NCBI GenBank assembly: GCA_024734495.1
Contig: JALMQS010000157.1
Span: 310,001 to 374,000 of the forward strand
DNA: 64,000 bases
From: Forficula auricularia
Taxonomy: Eukaryota > Arthropoda > Insecta > Dermaptera > Forficulidae
Direction: 5' to 3'
How positions within the stretch are numbered: the first letter of the stretch is position 1; each line of letters opens with the position of its first letter. Below are positions 54,930 to 64,000 of this stretch, piece after piece. The notes beneath the pieces were generated by a model, which saw nothing but the letters and a program-made list of their open reading frames with translations, was not told the DNA's origin and made no database searches. A program made the translations under genes and the position numbers.

Positions 54930-55600
54930 GATTCCTTAAGGCAGTTAAATGAAGAAATCGGTCATCCCTCTGATTTATTCCTCTCCCTATACCTTCTAGT
55001 ATAATTCCTAGTCTCTCTGAACTTTGGAAGATCTCTGGTTACATTTAATTAATTAATCTGTATGCCTATGGCAATATCACGTTGACACAAGCCTTTTTCA
55101 GATCCTGACCGTATCATGTTCCATTAAAAGGTAATTCCAATTCATTTTTGTTAGGATTTTGTTCTGTAAATCAATGGATAAATTTTTTTGTAAAATTTAA
55201 GTGATTGGAAATGAAAAAAATGTACATTAGAGGAAAAAAATTAAACATGATCTCATTCGTTTTATTTAATTGAAAGTTTTAATTGATTTTAAATACGTGT
55301 TGCATTAAATTTAAGGGATTTAGTTATTAATTTATATAGTTATAATTATTTAATTGCTTTTGTTAAAATAATATTAAATTCAATACAACAAATTTCTATT
55401 TATAAAAAAAATTAGTAGTGATGCGATAATTTTTCACAGCAGTTATTTTGAGAATCTCCAGAAGTTTTTATCGATTTTCCCAAAAAATTAATATTAAAAA
55501 AAAAAAAATATTTCGAAAGTAAACCCAACTCGGGAAACCCAGGATTATTTGATAACCTGTTTTTTTTTTTTTTTTTTTTTAATTATTATTCATTTTTTTT
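54930..55600. other. No gene; homopolymer tracts
   Basis: AT-rich with an A-run near 55496-55507 and a T-run at 55561-55580. Nothing recognised. Confidence 0.4.
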
Positions 55601-55695
55601 CTTATATCTATATATATAAAATTAAGGTTTTGTCTGTACATTTCTCCAAATCACGCCAAATTTTGGTCTCACACATTTCAAGCAAAGTTATGAAC

Positions 55696-55696
<1 letters not shown>

Positions 55697-55732
<36 letters not shown>

Positions 55733-55776
55733 AATGATTTAGTGAGGTCTTCGGACTGGTGCGCGATAGCGTTATT
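55697..55776 (+). rRNA. 18S rRNA 3'-region fragment captured in a Helitron
   Basis: ccctttgtacacaccgccc, gtcgctactaccgattgaat and gatttagtgaggtcttcgga are the near-universal stretch of eukaryotic small-subunit rRNA near its 3' end, continuing through ctggtgcgcg. About 80 bases only, so not functional rRNA. The 12-bp word aagttatgaacg lies immediately on both sides (55685-55696 and 55777-55788). Confidence 0.88.
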
Positions 55777-56429
55777 AAGTTATGAACGTAAACATCCTCA
55801 ACAAAATTCCAGTCTGTATGTTTCCGAAAAGTTGCTCACAATTCGCGTAAAAATGGCTGAAGGGATTATTATGAAATTTCATATTTACATCAGATATCTT
55901 CTAACTTACGTTTTTAGCTATATAACATTTTGATATTTTGGCCCCAGAACGGGGTTTGGGGGAGGGGGCACACGAATGAAAATGATCAAATAACTCCTAA
56001 ACTATTAACTCTACGGCAAATTTTATCATTAGCAAGTTGTAGGGGATGTGATTTCTGACAACTTTTGTTTAAAAAAATTCCCCCTAAAAAGGGGGAGGGT
56101 CAAAATATGAAAATTCTTGCTCTTTGACCACACTCAACCAAATTTTGAATACATAATCTGTGGGTCACTAGAAGGCTAGAAATACAAAAATTAAACACCC
56201 AAAAGGGGGGGGGGGGGGTCAAAATATGAAAATTCTTGCTCTTTGATCAAACTCAACCAAATTTTGTATACATAATCTAGGGGTCACTAGAAGGCTAGAA
56301 ATACAAAAACTAACCACCCAAAATGGGGGCGGGGGATCAAAAAAGGAAATATCTTACCCTTAGAGCCAACTTAACCAAATTTTGTATACATAATCTGTGG
56401 TTCACTACAAGTCTAGAAATTAAAACACT

Positions 56430-56760
56430 GGGTGTGGGGGTGGAGGGCACGAGGTGGGGTCCTGGGGGTGCAGGGTGGATTGGAGTGTTTAGGTGAGGGT
56501 CCAGAGGCGTAGTGGGGTTGTGCGGGGCGGGGTCCGGGGTGGGTGGGTGCAGGGTGGTAGGGTGGGGCGGGATGGAGGGCATAGAGGGTGCAGTGAGGAG
56601 TTAGGATCCAGAGTTTTAGTGGGGTGGTGCGAGGTGGGGTGGATGGGGCGCGCAGTGGGGTGGTGCAGGGTGGAGTGGGGGTTCAGGTGAGGGTCCAGTG
56701 GCGTAGTTGGGTGGTGCGAGCGGGGGGGGGGATATTATGGTGGGGTTCGTGGTCTGGGGG
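56430..56760 (+). repeat. G-rich minisatellite in the Helitron
   Basis: Irregular tandem ggtgcagggtgg, ggtgagggtccag and tagtggggtggtgcg units. Strong G-run content on + suggests possible G-quadruplexes. The complement resembles the C-rich segment at 31140-31310. Frames on both strands are repeat translations. Confidence 0.7.
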
Positions 56761-56824
56761 TCTAGGGGGCGTTCCCCCTGGCTAGCAAAAGGGCCGCCGA
56801 AGGCGGGCCTTGCAGCTAGTAAGT

Positions 56825-57565
56825 AATAAAGGTAGAAAACCATTAATTAAATAATAAAAATTTTATTTTCATAATTGAAAAATCTATATAACAAAAACAT
56901 GAAATGCTCTATATCATGAATACAGAAGGTAGATATTAATAGAAAGATGATTTATTTGCGCGGAGCTTATACACTCTAAAATCTTAAATCACTTTTCCAA
57001 AATATGATTAAAAAAAACTCACGCTCACCCTCATTTTTCATTTTAATCGCCAATCCAGAACATTTACGAAAGTGGGATGAATAAATTTTGAAAAATTACT
57101 ATTATAAATTAATTAAATTTAATTCTTTAATATTCTATCAATACCCAACCAAAACCTTTAAAAAAATTCATTTTTTTTTTTTAATTATTATTTTAAATTC
57201 AATGGAATTAAGTGAAAGAGAGGAAAAGTAAAAGATCTAGTTATATTTAGCAGCTATATATAGGTTTTCTCGATTCATATCGCACTCGCATAAAAATATC
57301 TATTCTACGTCAAAATATATTTATCATTGAAAAGTTTTAGTGATGCAAATAAACACCTATTATATATATTTGTGAATATAAATTCTCTATCTAACAAATA
57401 AATTATATATATATATACATATATATAATTGATATATAATTGGAAAAATTTGTACAAATATGCAGCTGAGGCCTCCGCATTCATGTGGTTCTTAGTCAGC
57501 CATTTGAACTATTGACCAATGTTCAGTTTTTGATTTGTTTTTTTTGTTTTTTGTTTTTTACCATT
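56825..57565. other. No recognisable feature
   Basis: AT-rich, AT microsatellite at about 57403-57430. Confidence 0.4.
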
Positions 57566-57568
57566 ATA

Positions 57569-58447
57569 CTAGGCCTGTAACTTGTAACCGGGGTTTTCAC
57601 TAAAAATATACAATAATTTATAAAAAATGGAAAAATATATTTTATTCAAACTATCGACCCTCCCTTTCTACACATTTTGACATCTAGTAGGCAAACTATG
57701 GATGCCATTCCAAAAGAATTGAAAGTCGCGTGAGCAAAACCAGTCATTGAGCCATTTTTAGACGTCTTATGGAAATGCTGCTCGATAAGTATGTGTCTAG
57801 GTGGTAGTCGGAAGAAGCAAGGCCTGGTGAGTACGGCGGGTGGGGTAATATTTCCCACCCAAGTGCTGTCAGAGTGTACTTGACCAGTTTTGCTAAGTGA
57901 CTGGGTGCGCTGTCATTCAGCGAAATCACCTTCCTATCCCTTCGAGCCCATACTGGTCGTTTTTCGATAAACATATGATTCAAATTAATCATTTGTTGTC
58001 GGTATCGATCCGTATTAACTGTTTTGCCATGTTTCAGCAGCAATCCGGTGTTTTCAAACTGTTTTGGTCGATTTTCACGTTTTTTTTGTCACTGACTTTG
58101 AAATCACCCCTTCCGAATCGGTTAAAACACCATTCGCAAGTGTCGACAGATAAAGTATCTGCACCGTATGTTTCCACAAGTATTCGATGTGCTTCCGCTG
58201 CTTTTTTCTTCTGATTGAATAAGAAAATCAGCACGTTCCGCAAATGCCCTTTGTTTGCCTCAAAACTTGGTATGCTTACCACCAAAAAAAATATGCTACT
58301 AAGTCTTAAACCTTTCAACAAATATGAAGTTTTGAAGCTTACTATCATAGCTACAAAACGACATATTTGTTATGGCGCCAGAATCCATAGGCTTTGTGGG
58401 CCATCTAGCTATTGGAAAAACCCCGCATTTTAAAGTTGCACACCTGG
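57569..58447 (-). mobile_element. mariner element, internally deleted
   Basis: TIRs ctaggcctgtaacttgtaac (left) and, reversed, ccaggtgtgcaactttaaaa (right), both followed by a cggggttttt-like block. TA on both sides (57567-57568, 58448-58449). 879 bp against about 1.3 kb for intact mariners. Encodes two transposase pieces on the - strand. Confidence 0.85.
57640..58348 (-). pseudogene. mariner DD34D transposase, deleted and frameshifted
   Basis: N-terminal piece (58034-58348): FNQKKKAAEAHRILVETYG, CEWCFNRFGRGDFKVSDK, the mariner helix-turn-helix region. C-terminal piece (57744-58043): LKHGKTVNTDRYRQQMINLN, ISLNDSAPSH with the second catalytic aspartate, and ILPHPPYSPGLASSDYHLD with the third; exactly 34 residues lie between them. 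The first aspartate region is deleted. A frameshift precedes the end (FWNGIHSLP in another frame). Confidence 0.85.
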
Positions 58448-58454
58448 TATATAA

Positions 58455-58970
58455 TTATATTACGGTGTTGGTTAAAAACAATGAGCAGCACACCCTAGAT
58501 CGTTCGGAAATGACTTAAAACTAATGGGGAAATTGTGTTAACGATTCAGACCATGCCCTTATAGTGGAAATTTCCGGGAATGCTTCCAAAAATGAAAACA
58601 CTGTTAGCCCTAATTACCATGTTATCTTTGTCTATTTTTCATTTGCATTATTGTTCTTTTCAAATTTAATTTTAAACATTTAGACTTCTTTTCATTATAA
58701 TAATCTGCCTTTTGTAAATTCATTCCTAAACAAAAGCCTATTTTGTAAGGTATTACAAGTGTATATGTATATCTATTATATATAGTATATTCTCGCAAAA
58801 TGAATACTCTGCTTTTATACCTGTTCCTTGAAATCCCAAAATAAATAATCATTTCAATTAAGTTTAGGAGGGTATTCTTTTAATTTATTAATTGATAATA
58901 AAAAAATACATTAATTCTTTTAACATATTTCTTATCGAACCATTTATTCTTAAATTCCAAGCCAAGTCTT
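58455..58970. other. No recognisable feature
   Basis: AT-rich, one 76-codon reverse frame without motif. Confidence 0.4.
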
Positions 58971-58975
58971 AATAA

Positions 58976-59462
58976 TTTTGCTTAATCTAAGATGCTAAAT
59001 TCGCTTGCATGTCAGAAGGGTTGTCTTCCCCTCGGGGAAAGAACTCGAATGTCAAAAAAACTATCTGAGCTATTGACAAACTTCTGAGAGAAACCTATCT
59101 AACTTGTATAACGAGCTATTAAATTTCAGTCATATTCACTGATAAATTATTAGAAATTAAACATAAAAATTTTTTCCTAATACAATCGTTTGATTGAAAT
59201 TATAAAGCTCTAATTTTCGATAGTAGCAGATATGAAATTTAAATTACGAATAATTCAGATGCGAAATTTCCCGATGAAGATATTAGGTTATTGACTGAAA
59301 AATATCTGGCTATAACATATATTTATTTCTAATAGATTTGTCTTAAAGGATTAAAAATGACAGGGAAAGCTTTTTTTAATTATTATGTTCAATTTCAGAG
59401 AATACAAACACCCCTTCTGACATATAATTTACCTATAACATCTTAGATTAAGCAAGAAGACA
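58976..59462. mobile_element. TIR element of unknown class
   Basis: ttgcttaatctaagatg and gcatgtcagaaggggttg-like blocks at left are complemented by accccttctgacatata and catcttagattaagcaa at right. The blocks are spaced differently in the two ends. No coding. Confidence 0.55.
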
Positions 59463-59809
59463 ATCCCATTGATTGTTTTTTTTATAAAATAATCTCTGTT
59501 GCTATCGACAATTAGAACATTTTAATTTCAAGTCAAAATAAATGAAAACTTCCCTGACATTAGTAAAATTGCCCCCAGCTATTAAGACAGATATCATCCA
59601 AAGAATGTAAACGTAACGAGTTAAAACAATTTTTAGCAAACTAATGATCGAAACTTAATTTAAATTAGAACAATTATAGTTCGAACAGTAATCTTTGTGT
59701 CTCGTTTGATAGTTTTAGATTATATTTTTATTTGTCGAACCTTTTAATACATCTAATAAATGAACTTTTTTCTTTGAAATTTGCTTATTAGAAAAGTTAG
59801 TGGTTAACT

Positions 59810-60416
59810 CAGGAGTTCCCAAACTTTTCCGAGTCAATTTACTAAGTATATCTAAGATTATTTTTTATTCCACGTTTCAGACTTTTCTAAACCTAATTAA
59901 GCTGAAAACTTTTGAGTAAATTAAATATTTCAGCTTTTTTTCAATTAAAATTTTTCCATGGCGCCCTATTATATATTATTTATTTTGGCCGCGGAGGAGG
60001 GGGCCTCCTCTTACAAGAGATTTTAAAAATTGTCAAAATTGGGAACAATTAGTGGTAATTTACATTCTCTCTCTCTATTTACAGTAGTACGTTGTTAAAA
60101 CTCTATACATATGTCAAATAAATAAAAATAAATAAAAACAAAAATGAAAAAGGTGAACAAAAATATGAATAGTAACACAAAAACATGAACAAAAACAAAA
60201 AACATGAATAAAAATGAAAAACAAAACAAAAAAATAAAAGATATGTACAGCTAAGTAAAAGTATGTCTAATCGTAAGTAATAGATAAAAATAAATAATAA
60301 ATACATTTTTAGCTTCTCACTTTGTTTTTGTGTTAGACCAAATGTCTTGCTTCAATTAATTATGAAGCTTCGCGGCGCACCTGTGAAGAAGCCGCGGCGC
60401 ATTTTGAGAACCTCTG
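59810..60416. mobile_element. hAT element just upstream of the SH3 exon
   Basis: Exact 8-bp duplication ggttaact at 59802-59809 and 60417-60424. Ends caggagttcccaaacttttc and, reversed, cagaggttctcaaaatgcgc. 607 bp, A-rich interior of degenerate aaaataaaaa units, no transposase. It ends 168 bases before the SH3 exon. Confidence 0.8.
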
Positions 60417-60584
60417 GGTTAACTGTTTAAAAAAATAAAAATAAAAAATAAGCAAAGAAATGAACAAAGTTTAATTTGTTCTCCACAAAGATGCCGTTTG
60501 CCTTGGAAAAGTTTTCCATGTCAATGGTCATCAACTGTTCAAAAGAGATACGATGTTGATTTTTTGTTTTGTTTTTGTTTACAG

Positions 60585-60649
60585 GGCGCCGAATACGAGG
60601 TCTTGGATGATACACAAGAGCATTGGTGGAAAGTTAAAGACGAGCACGG
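60585..60649 (+). CDS. Btk29A: Btk/Tec-family tyrosine kinase, SH3 domain exon (first of two)
   Basis: Internal exon of 65 bases, preceded by a pyrimidine-rich tract ending in acag and followed by the donor gtgag. It opens in phase 0 with GAEYEVLDDTQEHWW and ends KVKDEHG, two bases into the last codon. This is the middle of an SH3 domain (RT/n-Src loop side and the conserved tryptophan pair). Tec-family kinases are cytoplasmic tyrosine kinases that use SH3 and SH2 domains to control a C-terminal kinase domain. The wording resembles the insect Btk29A SH3 as I remember it. The exon coding the first SH3 strands was not found upstream. No PH, SH2 or kinase exons are visible in the window. Confidence 0.88.
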
Positions 60650-61071
60650 GTGAGTTTTCATTCTTTTTTCTATTTTAGTATAATATTTTTCTTCTCTGAA
60701 CTTTGACTCGTAGCTTTTATTAAAACTTTATAAAACTATTTATTTTTTATTAAATTGGATATTTTTTAAAATAATCTCTCTCAATAAATCAATCGGTAAA
60801 ACTTAAGTCTTTTAATTAATAAATAAAATAAAATAAAATAAATAAATAAAGCTAGAGAATAAAAAAATTTGAAATTGCTGAAATTTTTATTTACAAAAAC
60901 ATATTGAATATTATCAAAAGTAGTTCAATCAAAAAGTTTCCGTTTAATTTATTCACTGATATTGAGAGAAAACTATTAATCAAACATAAAGAGGAACAAA
61001 AATATACATTGTTCATCTGTTGATGAAAATAAACATACACGGTATATATCAACTATAAATATGTAATGTTA

Positions 61072-61646
61072 CAGTAAAAACCCGTTTTTTACTAAGATCG
61101 GGTTCTTACTAGTTAAAACTCGTTTCACTGAATACCTTTGTGGCAACTAGAGTTTACTGACGTTGGTTGAGTTTGGTTCAAATGTCTAGAATCTTCATTT
61201 TTGATCGCCCGCCTCATTTTGGGTGTTTATTTAAAAAAAAAATTAAACGAAAATGTCAAAAATTACATCCTCTACTACGTTGCTTCTAATTTTTGACATT
61301 TTCGTTTAAATTTTTTTAAAATAAACACCCAAAATGAGGCGGAAGGTCAAAAATGATGATTCTAGACCTTTGAACCAAACTCAACCATCAACATCAGTAA
61401 ACTCTAGTTGCCACAAAGGTATTCAATGAAAGTCGTGGTAAGTGCGGGGGGGAGAGGGAATACTTTAGGCATTCCTTCTGATGATTTGACCGAGCAGCGA
61501 GAAATCAAGAACGTGTCCTTTTTATTTTTAACTTAAATTTAACATGATTACCTTAAAATTTAGAAAATTAAATTAAAATTCTTCCTGGCTGTTACACGCG
61601 TTTTAACTAGTAAGAACCCGTTCTTACTAAAAACAGGTTTTTACTG
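61072..61646. mobile_element. Palindromic MITE with CAGT ends
   Basis: TIRs cagtaaaaacccgttttt and, reversed, cagtaaaaacctgtttttag, continuing with gttcttactagttaaaa pairs. Flanks TA and CA. An inner palindrome (gaggcg, aaacgaaaatgtcaaaaat and complements) spans about 61112-61420. 575 bp. Confidence 0.7.
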
Positions 61647-61677
61647 CAACATATATATATAATTTATTTGTTTGAGA

Positions 61678-61710
61678 CTATACTTTGGAAGGCTTGTCCT
61701 TCATCATCAG
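61678..61710 (-). ncRNA. Decayed hammerhead motif (GAAACTATAGTC class)
   Basis: Reverse strand CTGATGA, T, GAAGGA/CCTTCC-type stem, then CAAAGTATAGTC. The essential GAAA is CAAA, so probably inactive. Confidence 0.45.
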
Positions 61711-61998
61711 TCTTTTTAATTAGAAATATTTTATCTATTATTTCTCATGGGGTTAATCGCCAATTGGAAATTGAAAATTTGTTGTCATAGCAAACCAGCT
61801 ACTCAAACATCCTAACATTACATCACGTTTGCATCAAGAATAGGATAACCTCTTTGTTTCTCTTTATGATTCAACAACTCTGCCACTCTTGGCAAAACAA
61901 AATCTTTTCAAGAAAAACCGGTGAATCGATTAGCTTCTAGTCACTTCAAATTCTAGATAATTTCTTTTTAAAATATATATATTTCTTTTTTTTTACAG

Positions 61999-62064
61999 AT
62001 CTATCGGTTATATTCCTAGTAATTATGTCAAAGAGAAGGAGCTTTTAGGACTTCAGAAATATGA
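61999..62064 (+). CDS. Btk29A: Btk/Tec-family tyrosine kinase, SH3 domain exon (second of two)
   Basis: Exon of 66 bases after a T-rich tract and acag, followed by a perfect donor gtgagt. Joined to the previous exon it completes the glycine codon and reads G-SIGYIPSNYVKEKELLGLQKY, then GA of a glutamate codon (outgoing phase 2). GYIPSNYV is the ligand-binding G-x-x-P-x-N-Y motif that ends SH3 domains, and the following linker fits the Tec-family SH3-SH2 linker. The intron between the two exons (60650-61998, 1349 bases) carries a PLE terminus split by a MITE. The next exon, expected to begin the SH2 domain, lies beyond the window. Confidence 0.88.
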
Positions 62065-62596
62065 GTGAGTATATCAACTTTCAATTTTTTTGTTCTCGCT
62101 TTAGAATAAATATTTGAAGGGCTAATGATTTATTTAAATATTAATAGTATGATATCATGTAAAATCGGGACACAAAGACAAAAGAATTAATAAGCGTAGA
62201 CTGTTTACTTCTTTTTTACATCAATTGAATAAACAACTAAAAACTAACAATTCTCACTAAAGCCTTATTTGTAAGAAACACGCCGTTTTCAAACGTTCAA
62301 CATCCCTTCGCTTTCAAATTGAACAAACGTATTCTTCAATTCGTTTATCGCTCAGACTTTTTAAGACTGGACCATAGAGACTGAATTCACTGCTTTCATC
62401 TTTCAAAAGCCCCACAACTAGGGTTTGCAATACTTGACCAAAAATTAAATACCAGTATTCGGTATTTATTTAAACGTTGCATCGGGCTACCGGTATCAAT
62501 ACAGATATTAGGAATTTTCAAAAAGCTATAAAAACACCGTTATTTTTATGAGATTTATACAAAAAATAATAAACTGTACAAATATAAAATAAAGGA

Positions 62597-63060
62597 TCAT
62601 CATCATCATCATCATTGAGTATACAGTCCTAAGACTGGTTTGATGCAACAATCCGTCTCCACTCGACTCTCTCCCCCGCCAGCTGTTTGACCTCTCTAAA
62701 TGTCTGGCATCCCATATCCCCAATTATTTGGTTGAAATATTCTAATCTGGGTCTTCCCCTTCCCCTTTTTTTTCCCACCTCCCCCTCCAAGATATCCCTA
62801 AGCAGTCCCCCATGTCTCAGTGTGTGCCCCATCATCTGACCTCTTCTCTTCTTCAGACTCTTCCACAAGGTTCTTCTTTCTCCGATTCTTCCAAGAACTT
62901 CTTCATTTGTAATTTTATCCATCCATTTGATATTCATCATTCTTCTGTAGCACCACATTTCGAAAGCCTCTAATCTCTTTCTCTCCGCTTTTCTAATTGT
63001 CCAGGTTTTACACCCGTAAATGGCTATGCTCAATACATATGTCTTTAGCAACTTCCTGTT
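62597..63060 (-). pseudogene. RTE-type LINE 3' end, copy 2
   Basis: A 140-codon frame on the reverse strand from MLKTYVLSIAIYGCKTWTIR through KAERKRLEAFEMWCYRRMMN to ERVEWRRIVASNQS, then a (GAT)n tail at 62597-62620. I-Y-G-C-x-T-W and K-R-L-E-A-F-E-M-W-C-Y-R-R-M are standard in RTE-type endonuclease-reverse transcriptases. Catalytic reverse transcriptase part missing (5' truncation). Extends further 5' than copy 1 (29285-29631). Confidence 0.8.
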
Positions 63061-63519
63061 TTCTAAGTTATAATCAAATATTATTAATAAGAGCAGTAAA
63101 ATACATAATAATTTTTAACATTAGAAACAAAAAATGTAACATAAAAAATAAATCATTACAGTATTATAATTCAATAAAGGAACAAAACATATAGTTTATT
63201 ATTAAGAAGATACTAATAGTAATAACTATTAATCCTGGCTCTCTCAGCCACCCGCTCTGAATCTGAATTAATTTGTTCTGAAGCTGAAAGGGTGAAATAT
63301 TTGTAAATAAATTTGTCTAATGCTCTTTTGTCTTTGCAAGAGGCGGCCCGCTCTTCGGAGGCCCAATAAACAAAATATAAAAAATATAAATATCACATAA
63401 TAATCTTGTTGTTTAGTCTATTATACAGGGTGGCGAAGACCAAATGACCACATTTGAAATGGATACCTTTATCTTTAATTTTCGAGATAATAGAAAAAAC
63501 ATTAACTAATTTATCAACT

Positions 63520-63705
63520 GCATATTTTTAAAATGTGATTGTAAAAAAGATAATACATTTATTGAACTGTCATTAAGCCTGAACGAATTTTTCTGCACAA
63601 ATTACTTGCAGTTGAAAATGCTCTTTTGGCATTCATGCTGGTTGGTGGTACTGTTAATAAGGAGCGATATACTTTCTCTAAACATTTCCCTTGTTGTCCT
63701 TAGTA
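63520..63705 (-). pseudogene. hAT transposase C-terminal fragment
   Basis: Reverse strand: YRSLLTVPPTSMNAKRAFST, ASNLCRKIRSGL, then after a frameshift NDSSINVLSFLQSHFKN. V-P-x-T-S-x-x-x-x-R-A-F-S-x-A is the hATC dimerisation signature. Sequence differs from the 8523-8828 fragment, so it represents another hAT family. Confidence 0.75.
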
Positions 63706-64000
63706 AATACCGGGTTTACTAAATTACAAAATAGCACCAAATACCGGTATTGAGAGCCCTACCCACAACCTTCAAAACCCAAGAGCACAATCACTTTCGC
63801 CTCTACTATTACTATTCCCTTAATATTTTCTTCTTTCACAAACACTTGTATGCGCTCTTGGTCAAAAACTAGAGTGAGGTGAAAAGATGAAAATCTGAAG
63901 GTGATTCTACTCCCAAGACCCAAGAATTTGCCCTTAGACGCAGTGCTATCAACCTTGTTAAAAACATCCCGTTGAGCGTCCGAGACTCAGTGATCTTACT

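Larger units (their letters stand above)
55607..56819 (+). mobile_element. Helitron, non-autonomous, 1213 bp, carrying an 18S rRNA piece
   Basis: Starts TCTATATATATAAAA after A (55606), ends CTAG before T (56820). A hairpin ggccgccgaaggcgggcc lies 7-8 bases before the end. Inside: the 18S rRNA fragment (55697-55776), three ~120-bp modules with caaccaaattttg and gcta/tctagaaat (about 56080-56420), and a G-rich minisatellite (56430-56760). No Rep/helicase gene. Confidence 0.75.
60979..61890. mobile_element. PLE terminus in the Btk-like intron, split by a MITE
   Basis: Left part (60979-61070: cataaagaggaac, gatgaaaataaacatacac) and right part (61648-61890: atttgtttgagactata, gtttgcatcaag, ctctttgtttctctttatg) together correspond to the intact terminus at 16796-17102. 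Confidence 0.6.
62419..63761. mobile_element. hAT element invaded by an RTE LINE
   Basis: Exact 8-bp duplication cccacaac at 62411-62418 and 63762-63769. Ends tagggtttgcaatacttg and, reversed, tagggctctcaataccgg. Holds a hAT transposase tail on - and an RTE-type LINE end (62597-63060). Confidence 0.85.
62065..64000 (+). other. Downstream intron of the Btk-like gene (incomplete)
   Basis: From the gtgagt donor at 62065 to the window end no acceptor followed by SH2-like coding was seen. The intron holds a hAT element (62419-63761) with an RTE-type LINE end inside it. Outside these I see nothing coding. Confidence 0.5.

Noticed and set aside
55549..55737. 62-codon frame ending in CTHRPSLLPIE
   Set aside because: The end is a translation of the 18S rRNA fragment; the start is a T-run.
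56337..56843. Pro- or Gly-rich frames in the Helitron
   Set aside because: Translations of the G-rich minisatellite and Helitron tail.
57646..57858. 70-codon reverse frame beginning MGNITPP
   Set aside because: An out-of-frame reading of the mariner transposase C-terminus.
60103..60306. Phe/Leu-rich 67-codon reverse frame resembling a membrane protein
   Set aside because: Antisense of A-rich simple repeats inside a hAT element.

Overview
The window is AT-rich animal nuclear DNA, most likely from an arthropod (possibly an insect; I cannot place it more precisely). It is packed with decayed and nested transposable elements. The only host coding sequence I can support is a pair of exons near the right end, 60585-60649 and 61999-62064 on the + strand. 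They splice in phase and encode the C-terminal two thirds of an SH3 domain (WW pair, then G-Y-I-P-S-N-Y-V) that matches my memory of the Btk29A/Tec family of cytoplasmic tyrosine kinases. No exon for the start of the SH3 domain was found upstream. The 60 kb to the left is therefore either one very large intron of this gene or intron plus intergenic DNA.

Layout. 0-7 kb: a hAT-type element (1689-3518, exact 8-bp target duplication) holding a copy of a recurrent repeat called family M here, more M copies in both orientations, and a ~110-bp tandem array. 7.6-12 kb: a palindromic mariner derivative, a hAT remnant with an open C-terminal transposase segment, a palindromic MITE, and a pogo-like element reduced to half a PHD finger. 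12-17 kb: Penelope-like element (PLE) debris with hammerhead-ribozyme-like motifs, a Jockey-type LINE inserted in it, and tRNA-derived SINEs. 17-29 kb: repeats, a reversed Helitron end, another hAT, a 400-bp PLE palindrome with a ribozyme motif on each strand, a LINE fragment, and a pogo-like MITE. 29-37 kb: an RTE-type LINE end, a composite C-rich TIR region, a PLE broken by a 100-N gap, a Tc1 element whose right TIR carries a SINE, an M copy interrupted by a LINE-like insert, and a long palindrome. 37-48 kb: a Tc1/mariner remnant, a triplicated 137-bp repeat, a 149-bp Helitron, an LTR-like promoter segment and SINEs. 48-58 kb: palindromes, PLE tails, a nested pogo-like MITE, a 1.2-kb Helitron carrying a piece of 18S rRNA gene, and a mariner with clear TIRs. 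58-64 kb: a hAT 160 bp upstream of the first SH3 exon, a PLE terminus split by a MITE in the intron between the exons, and a hAT invaded by an RTE LINE.

No element looks autonomous. Every transposase or reverse transcriptase reading frame is truncated, frameshifted or stopped. The most notable signals are the 18S rRNA fragment bounded by a 12-bp direct repeat inside a Helitron, at least three sequence classes of hammerhead-like motif tied to PLE debris, a sequence module shared by the Helitron and the otherwise different M family, and the nested insertions dated by their target duplications. All family assignments come from reading motifs by eye; no search or alignment was run.
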